Positions 1 through 11,094 of a DNA stretch of 64,000 nucleotides are shown piece after piece. The stretch comes from Endocalyx cinctus (taxonomy: Eukaryota > Ascomycota > Sordariomycetes > Amphisphaeriales > Apiosporaceae). A program made the position numbers and the translations under genes. How positions within the stretch are numbered: the first letter of the stretch is position 1; every line of letters starts with the position of its first letter. The stretch lies in contig BCKC01000009.1 of the NCBI GenBank assembly GCA_001600455.1, positions 2,356,001-2,420,000 on the forward strand. Reading direction: 5' to 3'. The notes beneath the pieces were generated by a model. That model saw only the letters and a program-made list of their open reading frames with translations, did no database searches and had not been told where the DNA came from.

Positions 1-25
1 GGAATTTTGGCTAATTGAATAATAG

Positions 26-1375
26 CTATACGCTGAAGTGTTCCAGACTGGCGATAGTATTTTCGAGGACATCAAAAAACTTTTTGGTCTTCCGACACGC
101 TACCACAACGTTGAACCAGGCGAGACTGTCGCTTTGAACACTCTTCCTTGGCCGAGAAAGGAAATCATTGGCCTCCCTGATGGTCGTTTTGGTGTCGCTT
201 GCGACTCTGGCAATGTCACCACTGTCAAGCCATTCAAGGCCTCGGAAATTAGAGGTGTTACTGTCGAGGAAGTCGACGAAGGGATCTTTGTTATGCAAAA
301 CAGTCAATGGAGTGTGCGGGTGGAGAAGGGCTGCATTACATCGCTAATTGACCGCCAGGAAAACAGAGAAGTGATATCAAAGGGAGGCAAGGCCAATCAA
401 CTAGTTATATTCGATGACAAACCTTTGTACTGGCAGGCATGGGATGTCGAAGTTTATCACTTGGATACCCGTCAAGAGTTACCGTATACCAGCACAGCGA
501 TCCTCGAAGACAAGAAGCAGAGAGTCAGCCTTATTTCTACTGCTAAGATCAGCGAAAATAGCACGATTGAGGTAATTTTGAGCCTAAGTGCCGCCTTAGA
601 GGGACAACAATCTTATATTGAATGCACGGCAAACGTTAACTGGCACGAGACCATGAAATTCCTGAAGGTGGAATTTCCGGTAGACATCTTTAATACCGAG
701 GCATCCTACGAAACTCAATATGGCCTTGTCAAACGACCAACACATTACAACACAACCTGGGATATGGCCAAATTTGAAGTCTGCTGCCATAAATTTGCCG
801 ACTTGTCGGAGAATGGCTACGGAGTCTCTATTCTGAACGACTCTAAGTATGGCTTTGCAACCTGCGGAAGTCTTATGCGCCTATCTCTCCTGAGATCCCC
901 AAAGGCGCCAGATGCGCACGCAGACATGGGCGATCACACGATTCGCTGGGCTATTCTCCCGCATAAAGGCTCTCTGGGCGCAAATACGGTACGTGCTGGG
1001 TACGAATTCAATAACCCCATGAGAGTCATTTCGGCGGAGAAGGGGTCCGACTGGGTTACCCTAGCGTCTCCACCTGTCAAATTGACTGGTGACGATTCTC
1101 TGATTCTCGACTGCGTCAAGCGTGGGGAGGATGATGAGGATGTATCGTACGATACAGGACTGACGCGCCGAAAAGGACAAAGTGTCATTATCCGCATCTA
1201 TGAAAGTCTTGGGGGCCGCAGTAAGGGAACGATCAAGACTAGCTGGGACGTCAAGAAGGTGTACAAGACTAACGCCCTGGAAGACGATGGAGAACAGGTG
1301 AAGGCGGACAAAGATGGAGGCTATCCCATTATCCTGCGGCCTTTCGAGGTGGCCACGTTTAGACTCCAGCTATAG
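26..1375 (+). CDS. alpha-mannosidase GH38, C-terminal part (5' end outside window)
   Basis: This is the last exon of a gene that begins before the window. Bases 1-25 read as the end of an intron (branch-like CTAAT at 11-15, acceptor TAG at 23-25), and the exon opens in frame with LYAEVFQTGDSIFEDIKKLF. About 449 residues follow to the TAG at 1373. The sequence resembles the beta-sandwich C-terminal half of class II (GH38) alpha-mannosidases of the Ams1/MAN2C1 type: blocks such as YGLVKRPTHYNTTWDMAKFE and GYGVSILNDSKYG are characteristic of that family. Ams1-type enzymes hydrolyse alpha-mannosides of free oligosaccharides in the vacuole or cytosol. The catalytic domain is not in the window, so activity cannot be judged here. 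The ORF is clean with no frameshift. The only uncertainty is where the previous exon joins. Confidence 0.85.
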   Translation, partial: LYAEVFQTGDSIFEDIKKLFGLPTRYHNVEPGETVALNTLPWPRKEIIGLPDGRFGVACDSGNVTTVKPFKASEIRGVTVEEVDEGIFVMQNSQWSVRVEKGCITSLIDRQENREVISKGGKANQLVIFDDKPLYWQAWDVEVYHLDTRQELPYTSTAILEDKKQRVSLISTAKISENSTIEVILSLSAALEGQQSYIECTANVNWHETMKFLKVEFPVDIFNTEASYETQYGLVKRPTHYNTTWDMAKFEVCCHKFADLSENGYGVSILNDSKYGFATCGSLMRLSLLRSPKAPDAHADMGDHTIRWAILPHKGSLGANTVRAGYEFNNPMRVISAEKGSDWVTLASPPVKLTGDDSLILDCVKRGEDDEDVSYDTGLTRRKGQSVIIRIYESLGGRSKGTIKTSWDVKKVYKTNALEDDGEQVKADKDGGYPIILRPFEVATFRLQL

Positions 1376-3378
1376 GCAGTACTTGTAAATAGGAGTATGA
1401 TTCTCTAGGAGCATGACCATGATAGCAGAGGTTAGAGGTGTAGTGACTTAATAAAACTTAACAACAATATGATCCCCAGTCAACTGGTTATATCTATTTC
1501 ATGTGCACAGTGCATTCGAGAGAAGAACACGACTTGTTGCACGTATTCCCTAAAATGTACATAAAATAGGCCTCCGATATTGATCCATCCTGTACATTGT
1601 AACGGCCGTTCTCTCGGCAACGTTGACGAATCACCAATTAACTCCAACTTAAAGCAAATACATTAGACCTTCGGATAAATACGTATATACTATTGCGGTG
1701 AGGATATTCACCAGCCCGAGGATCCGAAGAAAACTCAATATCCACCATTTATCAATTGATATATCCCTTAAAAGCAAACACTCAAAATTAGCCCCCCCCC
1801 CCCCCCCCCCCCCGCGGCGGCATTCATATCTTGTTCTGATTTCTTGTCTTTCTTGGCGATAGATAAGATGTCACTGACCCCGCCGAGACGTAGAGCCAAG
1901 AGCCAGGGACCTTTGCGATCGTAATCCCGCGTGGTCCTAAGAACTACCTAGAACTTTCTCCCTGTCTCTTGATAATTTTACCTCTTTGATGTGCGTTACG
2001 AGCTGGATGAATAGCTTTCTACGGTTCTCATCTGTCTCAGAGAATATCTGTCTTATCGAACCCTCGAGCCCCGATTCATCGGAGTTTATCATAGTCCATA
2101 GATTAGAGCCTGATAATCGCATTTTTCGACTGTCGACTTTAAAATATAATTTATCGAAAGGCTGTCAACATATCATCTAGATTGTCAAAAAAAAAAAAAA
2201 AAAAATCATGTTGTATCAAAGTGTTTAAGATGACAACTTGGGTTATTTTTAGCAATTACCTTCCTAGACTGGGGGGGGGATCACTTCTATCGCAAATCGA
2301 TACTCCATACTCCCCAGATTTCACGTAATAACTGTAACGTAGTGCCCGTAGTCATTCATAGACAAGGTTTTAAAAGAATGAAGAACCGCCAGCACCAAAC
2401 TATCGTGAGCCCTATGTCTGATACAATTACGTCGGGGTTTGTTGATGAATTATGACGCATATGTTTCGTGAATGCTCCAGTGTGGTATAATTCTGTAGTA
2501 TTCCACATCACTTGATGTCCAAGCTAGAGGATGCCGGCACTGTAACTCTTACTGCCCATGTACCACTATACTAACGCATATAATCAGCTCTTCAAGCACT
2601 CTCGCATTTCAACTTCTCGTACGTTCAACAACATGGAACGGTCGACGAGCCTGACAACTTCGTGAACGTCGTAGCTCGTCACAGCTTCGATCTTCCGCTA
2701 TCGCCAAGCCCCGTCTCGCGACTTGGAGAAGGGGGAGGAAGGGAGAGGGTCTATGAAAGAATATTCCGCATTCGTTGGTTGACCTTATAGTTTGAGATTA
2801 TCGGGGGCATAAGCCCAAGATTGTTAAGGTTTTTTTTTTCTCCTCGATAGTACTAGCCAAAAAATATATCCATCACTATTATCGGATATTTTCGCCTAAT
2901 GTAAAGCTCTTGACTTGGTCCCCCTGTCAGACTTTCCAACGCTTTTTGTTTATATTCTAAGATTTTGCCTTGGAAGCTACCAGGCTTGATAGAACTTTTA
3001 TCAGGAAGGAAGGCCGCCTTTTCTCTTCATATCTTCAAGCAAGGCTATTGATATCGGATTAGACCATTGCACAAGTCACACTGTCTTAGATAACTTAATG
3101 CTCATATCACTTTCGATCAGGTGTGAAAGTGAGAGATGTTGGTCTACTGGAGATATGGCAAATCTAGAGCAAGTTGAGACAATCTTGAGGACTCTAAAAG
3201 TAGTGGCGTTGATTAAGGAACGAGTCCCTCTCAAGTGAAACTAGCTAGCTGCTTAGTTTATTAATACCTCTGTATGTAGATGACATGATAAAGCCAAGTG
3301 CGAGTTCTTTCTTTAACAGAGACTAGAATAATGATGAAATAAAAATGTAGTATTCAAAATTTGGCTGAGGACTTGCCT
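1376..3378. other. intergenic region, 2.0 kb, no gene seen
   Basis: This lies between the convergent alpha-mannosidase and GH64 genes. It has a poly-C run at about 1793-1813, a poly-A run near 2188-2205 and only short unsupported ORFs (about 60 codons). I see no tRNA or recognisable coding remnant. Confidence 0.6.
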
Positions 3379-4527
3379 CTACAACTCATTTTGCCAAGCG
3401 CCTCCGACCACGACAGTGAATAGCAAGGGGTTACCAGAATTAACCTTCCCGGACTGGTCGTCACCCCCGTCCGGTTGCACATCGTCATACGCAAAGGCGT
3501 ATCCCTTTCCACCGACGTTATGCTCATGGACGAGACGGGCATAGTGGTTAGTCGGGTCTCTGCGGTAAAAAGTACGGGGGTGGGAGGGATGATCGTCGGT
3601 CTCGAGGAGCGCCGTACGTACGAACGCAGCCGCGAGTCGTGGAATAATGGCATTGCGGACGGATGAAGATGTCGTCGTGAAGGGCCCGCTGTTACATCCG
3701 AGTATATCCGCCGTCGTTGGCTTCCCAAACGTCTCACCCCCAACGTGGATCTCGCCCGAATTCGAGTCGCTGAATTCGCCGGTGAGAACGCCCGGTGCAG
3801 CTTGCGTGTCTATCCTGATAACTTGACCACATCTCTGCTTAGCCTGGAAGTGCTTCCATACCTCGTCTACGTACGGCTCGTAATATCCGTCGAAACCGGC
3901 GCCGACGGCGTGGCCGTGCGTGGCGTTCAGAATCCTTAGGTTTTTACCGTTGCGCTCAACTATCAGCTTGTCCCAAGGACGTCCATCCTTCCGTGCCTGC
4001 GCACGCAGACCATCGGCGATACAATCTAAACCGTTAGAGGCCATGCCCGCAACGCGTTGCTCCGAACCGTCGGCGACAGTCAAGTGGATAGCAATGGGAA
4101 GACGTGGTACGAAATCGACATAACTAATGTTTGCGTATAATTGGTCGTCGTTCAAAGTGAACTCGCAAAAGCCAAAGTCTACGTCGGCGTTGGGATCTGC
4201 GGGGTTCAATACGCTAGGTTCCACTAAAGCCGGGCCGGGATTTAAGAGGAAGGTGAGTTTTCTGTCGCGCGCAAACCATATCCGACCCCCGGCCATCTGG
4301 GGAATGTGGAGAGTAACGGTATTTCCAGGCCGACCCAGCGGGATGGAACAGTCTTCGGTCAACGGTGAACCGATAGAGGGTGGATCCTGGGGAAAATAGA
4401 GACCACGGCCATCTGCTTTGAGTATACAGCGTTGACCACCATGTTGTATGGCTAAACCGGTGATATACGCATAAATTTGATCTGATGTCGTGTTATTTTT
4501 TAATTCTACATGTAACGATGCTGGCAT
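3379..4527 (-). CDS. GH64 beta-1,3-glucanase-like protein
   Basis: Single-exon gene of 382 residues. The sequence fits the glycoside hydrolase 64 family (laminaripentaose-producing beta-1,3-glucanases and fungal relatives), which cut beta-1,3-glucan. Family-like blocks are the N-terminal beta-sandwich (FCEFTLNDDQLYANISYVDF at roughly residues 120-140, then PIAIHLT), a central FDGYYEPYVDEVWKHF segment and a C-terminal ADILGCNSGPF block followed by NHYARLVHEHNVGGKGYAFAYDDV. No signal peptide is visible after MPASLHVELKNN, so the protein is predicted cytosolic unless an upstream exon was missed or export is unconventional. Length is typical of a single GH64 domain with no glucan-binding module. 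The ATG at 4527 is the first in the frame and is preceded by ordinary non-coding DNA. The catalytic acids were not pinned down by alignment. Confidence 0.85.
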   Translation of the reverse strand: MPASLHVELKNNTTSDQIYAYITGLAIQHGGQRCILKADGRGLYFPQDPPSIGSPLTEDCSIPLGRPGNTVTLHIPQMAGGRIWFARDRKLTFLLNPGPALVEPSVLNPADPNADVDFGFCEFTLNDDQLYANISYVDFVPRLPIAIHLTVADGSEQRVAGMASNGLDCIADGLRAQARKDGRPWDKLIVERNGKNLRILNATHGHAVGAGFDGYYEPYVDEVWKHFQAKQRCGQVIRIDTQAAPGVLTGEFSDSNSGEIHVGGETFGKPTTADILGCNSGPFTTTSSSVRNAIIPRLAAAFVRTALLETDDHPSHPRTFYRRDPTNHYARLVHEHNVGGKGYAFAYDDVQPDGGDDQSGKVNSGNPLLFTVVVGGAWQNEL

Positions 4528-5677
4528 TGCGGCGAAGCGAAAGTGAATAGTGACAACGAATCGTCTCGTGCAGCAGTAAGTATGAGAAGAGGTTAGGTAC
4601 CCTTTCTATTGGTAATTTACAAAAATGATTGGATATCCACTGTAATTATAACCGCTGATTTCTTTCGAAAGCTCCCTGAAATTCATCCATCCATGGATGG
4701 ATGCTTAGCCCTACCTAGGCAGCCAGTAGGTAGAGTATCATTTAAAAGGCCGATGAATGACGTAGACGCAGATAACCACGGAGAGGATGAAGACGATATT
4801 CTAATATCTTTTTTTTTTACTCTTTTCTTTTCTTTTTCGATTTTTATTTATTTTTAAAACACTAATTATCAATTATCAATATTCATGGACATATAGTCAA
4901 GTATAATATAGTACTGTATGAACTGTTCCACGGAGATTCTCGAGGAGTCGAAATCGGCATCGAAATGGGAAAATTATTAGTGGAATTGATTTTCCTAGAA
5001 GGGGAGATAACCGGAGATAGATCCATGGATACTAATGACTTACATCCATGTGGACATCCATGGATATCGGCTTTCCCCTTGAGAGAAGATACCGATGCTG
5101 TATATTGTCCACGGGTATCTATGAATGTCACCTACATTACAGTACAGTAGTTACTAGGCTACTACCTAAGCTACCTATTTAAGTACCTAGGGTAGGTATC
5201 TACTTAGGTACCTACCTAGTATAGATAGGTGGTTACTGTTGGCTTAGAACTAGTGAGACGATAGGTATAATCAGCCCACCATCGAATTGACAAATTTTCT
5301 TTTTATATATACTAGTGGAATGCTTTAGTGCAGTCTCCCTAAAATACCCCTGAAATACTTCAAAAGTTCCACCTACTGTAGTGTACAGAGTAATAGTATG
5401 CTACTTGAATCCATGCATGTTACAAGTACTTTTACAGCTATATCAAGTCTAGTGCCGTCGCGTTAGAAACGTCAAGGGGATTGATTCATTCGATATATGT
5501 TTCACTTTTCACTTTTTTTTTTTACCTCATCTTCTACTGAATCATTCTCGTCAATCATTCAAGCCGGTGTCTTCTTACTCATTACAAATCATTTCTTTTT
5601 GAGAGCCGGCGACTTCTAAGACCTACCAAGTCTCCGTCCTACCCATATTCGATTACATATACTTGAATGCCCGCATC
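4528..5677. other. intergenic region with palindromic and TAGGTA-type repeats
   Basis: This is the shared upstream region of the divergent GH64 and sulfhydryl oxidase genes. It contains three copies of a palindrome centred on TCCATGGA (near 4686-4701, 5021-5030 and 5056-5067) and a TAGGTA/TACCTA-rich block at about 5150-5232. An 82-codon ORF at 4609-4857 is low-complexity at its 3' end and I do not support it as a gene. Confidence 0.55.
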
Positions 5678-6526
5678 ATGCCACGGCATATCTCCACCCT
5701 GCTTATGCTGGTTATCGCAGCCGTAGTAATACTTTCCTTCAGAAATTCATTCACCGATACTCCAATACACATATCGCAAACGACTCCGGAGTACAAATCT
5801 TCTAAGGGTGATGATATAGGAGTTGTGAAATCACCGTCGCAAGAGTTTCGGCCACCGCCGACTGAGCTGGAGACGCCACCGGTAGAGTTGAAGAAAGATG
5901 AAGTGACGGGTAAGAAGAAGAACGATGGTGAAAACCCGGATTTTTCGGGCATTCCTGCCGATATACTGACAGGAGGATCTATTGCCCCTAAATTGGAGAA
6001 TGCGACAGCTAAGTACGTATTTATACCGGGCTTTATCTAAAACATATCTAGACTTTTCTGTACTTGCGATCGTTTAAGCTAATCATTTGTTCTTGCTCGT
6101 TTTTTTCTTCTGTTAAGAGCCGAGCTTGGTCAGGCGAGCTGGCGTTTACTCCACACCATGATGGCGCGATTTCCGGAGAAGCCGTCGGAAGAAGACTCCC
6201 TCGCGCTTAAAACATACATCCAACTCTTCGCACGCCTTTATCCCTGCGGCGATTGCGCTAGTCACTTCCAGAAGCTCTTGAAAGAATTTCCGCCCCAAGT
6301 GGGCTCAAGGAACTCTGCCGCGGGTTGGGCCTGCCACGTCCACAACGAAGTCAATAAAAGGTTAGAGAAACCAGAGTTTGACTGCACCAAAATCGGGGAT
6401 TTTTACGATTGCGGATGTGGCGACGAGGAAAAGACGGCGGCAGAAGGGAAAACGTTGGAAATAGAGGGAACAACGACAGACTTAAAAGGAAAGAAGGGAA
6501 AGAAAGATACGGATGACATGCCGTGA
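5678..6526 (+). CDS. Erv2-like FAD-linked sulfhydryl oxidase
   Basis: Two exons, 5678-6012 and 6118-6526, joined across a 105-bp intron (GTACGT...TTAAG, branch GCTAATC). The join restores ...NATAKAELGQASWRLLHTMM and gives 247 residues. The ERV/ALR domain runs from about residue 112 to 215. The redox CxxC is YPCGDC (Cys155 and Cys158). The FAD-site stretches SWRLLHTMMARFPEKPS and CHVHNEVNKRL, which contain the conserved W and HxxHN-like residues, are present. A hydrophobic segment at residues 6-22 (TLLMLVIAAVVILSF) is a type II anchor, which suggests an ER-lumenal enzyme that makes disulfides for PDI as yeast Erv2 does. A Pro/Glu/Lys-rich linker separates anchor and domain. A C-terminal DCGCGDEE cysteine cluster resembles the shuttle cysteines of Erv2. 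An in-frame TTG lies 15 bases upstream, but the ATG at 5678 is the first ATG. Confidence 0.9.
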
Positions 6527-7169
6527 ATACAAATATTTGTTTTGACAGTGTTTTTCTTATATATATATATACAACTACTTAATCTATTTCAGGTTATAGA
6601 GGAATAATTGTATATCCGCTGATGTTGAGTGAATGTATGACTGTAGCCCGGTGGAGACCACTTTAGTGGACTGACTACTCCCTACTTAGGTACCTACCTG
6701 CCTACCTACTGTGAGTACGTACTGTTCTTAGGTAGTTTAGGTAGGCTAAGAGTCAAGGCTATTCGCTGATGTTGTTGATGGTGCGGATAGATGGGGACTT
6801 CTTAGACTGCTAGGTAAGGCTGCACCGGTTGATAAGCTGACGAGGTATCTTATCTTATCAGGACCTTAGCTACCTACCTATGTACTAAGTACTCCGTACC
6901 CGTGGACTTAAGCTTAAGTTCTAACCTTGGAAGGCTACTAGGGATTTAGTACCACCTGGGTAGCAGCTGCTATGTAAGCCTGCGCGTCTTAGAGCTGCCT
7001 GCCTTACCTTAACCATCAATTGATTGACTTAACAACTTGAAAACTCTCTGATATTTCGCTATTCAAACCACTATTTTAGATGATCACAACACCATTTTCG
7101 ACAAATAAACCTGCTTGACAATATATACTCGACGTCTTTTAATATCCCCGAATTACAAGCGATAACAAA
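6527..7169. other. intergenic region with TAGGTA/TACCTA repeats
   Basis: This holds the sulfhydryl oxidase 3' end and the proteasome promoter. TACCTACC-rich tracts occur at about 6684-6745 and 6866-6890. No gene is seen. Confidence 0.55.
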
Positions 7170-8214
7170 ATGGAGATGGAGTTTGGAACCCGGGGTGTCT
7201 TGAACGAAGGTAGGTCCACGATGTTTGCTCGGAAGAGGTACCACTGTGTACAGCTCGAAAACTAACACGTATGCTCATCCATATATAGACGGTATCCACG
7301 TCGACATGGATAGATTGAAGAAGGGAGAGGTCAAGTACGTATAAGGAAATAATTCTCCCAAGTGTACTCTGCTAACTCTGATAATTATAGCCTAGGTACC
7401 TCCATGTGAGCAGCGCCGAGTTCAGTCCGACCTACATAATGTTCACGTAGCTAACACGAACCATGAAGCATGGCCATTACTTTCAAGGATGGCGTTATTC
7501 TCGGTACCGTTGAATCTCTCTGCTATTGCGTACGTCCGATCGCGCTCGCCAGCTAACAAATAACTTCTACTTCTTCCAGGCGCCGATTCTCGAACTACCA
7601 CGGGAGCATACATTGCGAATCGTGTCACAGATAAGCTGACAAGAGTACACGATACCATCTGGTGCTGCCGATCCGGCTCGGCCGCAGATACTCAAGCCGT
7701 CGCCGATATTGTACAGTATCAGCTGGGAATGTTTGCCATGCGAAACGGCAAGCCACCTACTACCCAGACCGCCGCCGCTATCTTTCAGGAGATTTGCTAT
7801 TCCAACAAGGATAGATTAAGGTAGGAGACCTCGACGTTAAATATCGTCTGTCCTCCAAACTCATAAAATGCTAATTTCATTTATTCCTCTTACAGCGCCG
7901 GTCTCATTATAGCTGGCTGGGACGAGCGGCACGGCGGGCAGGTCTATTCCATCCCTTTAGGCGGTTCCTTACACAAGCAAGCCTACGCTATCGGCGGGTC
8001 CGGTTCGACGTACATCTACGGATACTGCGATGCCAACTGGAAGGAAGGTATGGAGGAAAAGGATGCCGTCAATTTCGTCAAAGGCGCCCTACGCGAAGCC
8101 ATCAAATGGGACGGAAGCTCCGGTGGTGTCATACGCATGGTCGTCCTAACTAAGAAGGGTGCCGATAGACATCTTTACTTACCTGACGAGGATTACAAAG
8201 TTCGGCGCATGTAG
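7170..8214 (+). CDS. PRE3: 20S proteasome subunit beta1 (Pre3/PSMB6 type)
   Basis: Six exons: 7170-7209, 7289-7334, 7391-7405, 7469-7503, 7580-7820 and 7896-8214, giving 231 residues. The third exon is only 15 nt (CCTAGGTACCTCCAT) and spans the processing site. The joins rebuild [20 protein letters not shown], the beta1 signature in which propeptide cleavage between Gly31 and Thr32 exposes the catalytic Thr. The mature chain is then 200 residues. Other family blocks are [47 protein letters not shown] and [17 protein letters not shown]. The product is the caspase-like active subunit of the 20S core in cytosol and nucleus. Every intron has GT...AG ends and keeps the frame. A second in-frame ATG (7176) could be the real start. 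A simple ORF scan misses this gene because its exons are short. Confidence 0.93.
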
Positions 8215-11062
8215 AGGGAACAGCTCGCTATCAATACATACACATACGTACTTGTGGAGGTGGAAAGCAGAAACGATGCAAGACAAAATGGCTGACGGAT
8301 AAAAGGTGTAGGAGTGACAATGGGCATTTTGTTTTGGCGTATTTTCTACCGTATGCAATCTTACCAGAGGCAATAACGCTGCGAACTTGCACGCGATGAT
8401 ATGCTAGGGGCCCATGATGCGTTCCGATGCATCTTGTCGCTGTAAGCGTCTTACCTAACGTGCTTCTACGCTAGATCAATGTAGTTACTTCCGGTTCTTC
8501 ATCTGACCGAGGCTGGCATATTCATAATCTTGTTAGAGAAATATACCCGTGTCCGTTTCCGTGTCCGTGTTCCGTATATGAAGAAGGCGATAGAGAGCGA
8601 TGCTCGTCCCTTGAGCTTGTACCTATTCGGGTGAGATTATCCTTGGCTGCAGGTTCATTTACTATGGGATCCGGCGACGAGAGAGAGAGAGAGAGAAAAA
8701 GGGGGGGGGGGGGGGAAACAGGTGAATTACCCAAAACTGTCGTTGCATGTACTTTGTATGGATGCATCTACGTGTTCTACGTTGTCAATCAATTTCACGG
8801 ACCAACGCGCATCAGACAGATCACACCGCCGTATCCGCTTCGACCTACGCCTGAGGCAACTCGAAGGAAAGGTGGGGAGCACTATATACGTGTTCTGCTT
8901 ACCTCACACCTCCAACGTTACGTCTAAGAAGACTTAAAGGGCGGAGAGAGGCCATGAATAAATAAGACAAAGAACAGAGGGATGACGGTAATGGCTTATT
9001 CGAAGTTTGACGGCATGCCGATATGCGGCAATAATGTTCACGTATGCAGAGATACATATCTAGACCAATAGAGACAGCGTTGGAGGTTTTACAGGATATC
9101 TATACGGGATGAAAAAGGAAGATCACGAATGATATGGCCAACCTCAAGTTGGGCTAGGTATTGGATGGGCGTGAGAGGAACGCGCCGTTCCGATACGTCA
9201 GGGTATTGGGAACGAAAGTCTGTCCCGTTTTATACTACTAGCCTGCTTATTGATTACGAACTAAGAGAGTAATTCTCGTGCTCTACCGGTCACTCGGTAG
9301 TGAGCCTGACGGAGACTGGAGAGGGCGATACTCGATAGGACTTGACGTAATCATGCGTGCGGGCGATATGATCGCCTATTGGATAGTATGGATGTTTCCC
9401 CATTCGGCACATTCCTAGAACATCATTACTATCCATGGATGTATACTAGACGAAGCAAATGGGAGGGAGAAACAATTGAGAGAAAAGGGGGAAGATGAAT
9501 GAGGGATGTTTATGGTGGCTTGTGACTTTTGTCTTTTCTTATTCTGTTGTATAAAAGTATCCGTGGATATGTTACCTTTTCTTATTTTTATTATTATTTA
9601 TTAGTACTGTCTTTGTTTGTCTCACCGGGCTGTAAATATATGAAGACGCATGAACCTTCCATGCCGTCTCCCACCAGGTGGCGGATCTCTGAATTTAGAC
9701 TCCGATTGTTGGAGAGCGGAAGATGGATATAGCACCGGCCGAGATAGTATCTTGCTGAATGGTGAACTCTGTTATTGTAGAAATATATTTAGCACTCCGT
9801 ATAGGTATATCTACCTACCTAACCTAGGTATAATTCATACATTCGTTCATTTTCATTGCCCATTAATTCCGTCTGCTTGCACTCACCGCCACATCCCCTT
9901 AACCGCCCCCCTCTCCTAGCTCAGAACAGTTTATTGTACACTACGTATTGCGTTCCTACTGCGTCGGTAGGTAACAAAACCGAGAGAAGAAGTGGGTGGA
10001 GGTTGAGCGTTGGAGAATATAAATGGTAGATATATGTAAGTACTTGATCGCTCCATAAATGGATGGATCTATCTGTTTTTTTTTTTTAAACGCACTATAA
10101 ACACAGGATATATCCATGGATTTTATTATTTTAAACGAGGTCACACCAGACTGTGCTCGGCTGAGACAGGTTCATACGTCATCCCCTCAATTTCATGAGT
10201 TGGAGAGATGGATCCATGGGTATATGGATGCCCATATACGTGGTCTAAGGCAGCATGCCGTACAGAAAAACGAAGAAAGATGGTGTAAGTTTGTTCTAAA
10301 TAAGTAGGTTCCCGTGCATATCGTCTATTGATAATTCACATCTATAGATCTGGATATGGATAGAACATATGGTCTCAACGTGATTCTGAAACTCTTCGAA
10401 GCTTTTCCTGAAGAGGAGAGGGATGGAAAGGTATCCGAAGCCGTCAGTTACAGTTTACTGGGTTCGGTACGATAGATCCATTAGCGTAGATTTATCCACT
10501 TCCACTATCTGTATACTTGTACAAGTACACACCCGTGGACAGGAATAGTAGGGTCTGTTCGAGGTTGTTATCAACGATGCACAGGGACAGGGGAGCGAAT
10601 TCTCTAAATTTAACTATTAGCAATACCTACGTAGTACCACTGCTCGGTATTGTAATAGAGAACCTAACCACGGTGGTATATATCCATGGATATACATAGT
10701 ACACCAGGTACTTAAGTAGGTATATAATATATCCATCTATGGATACTACTTAATTACGTACCTAACACCACATATTACATATACCCTATTTAGTATACAA
10801 AGGACACGCAGCGCCGGAGATGGATACATAGTATATGTTAGGTAGACTTTGTTTCCGATACTAAGCCGGGATATATGCTCTTATTTTAAATTTACATCCA
10901 TGGATATATAATGATTTTAAATCCTTGAAACGTTTAAACTTCAAAATACATTACCGCGTACATATGTGGACGTACGGAGGACATGGCATGTCCACGGGTA
11001 TTTCTGGTAATTCATGTTACGTATATCTCTGAATCCACCGAGGATAGGAATTACACTTGTTG

Positions 11063-11094
<32 letters not shown>

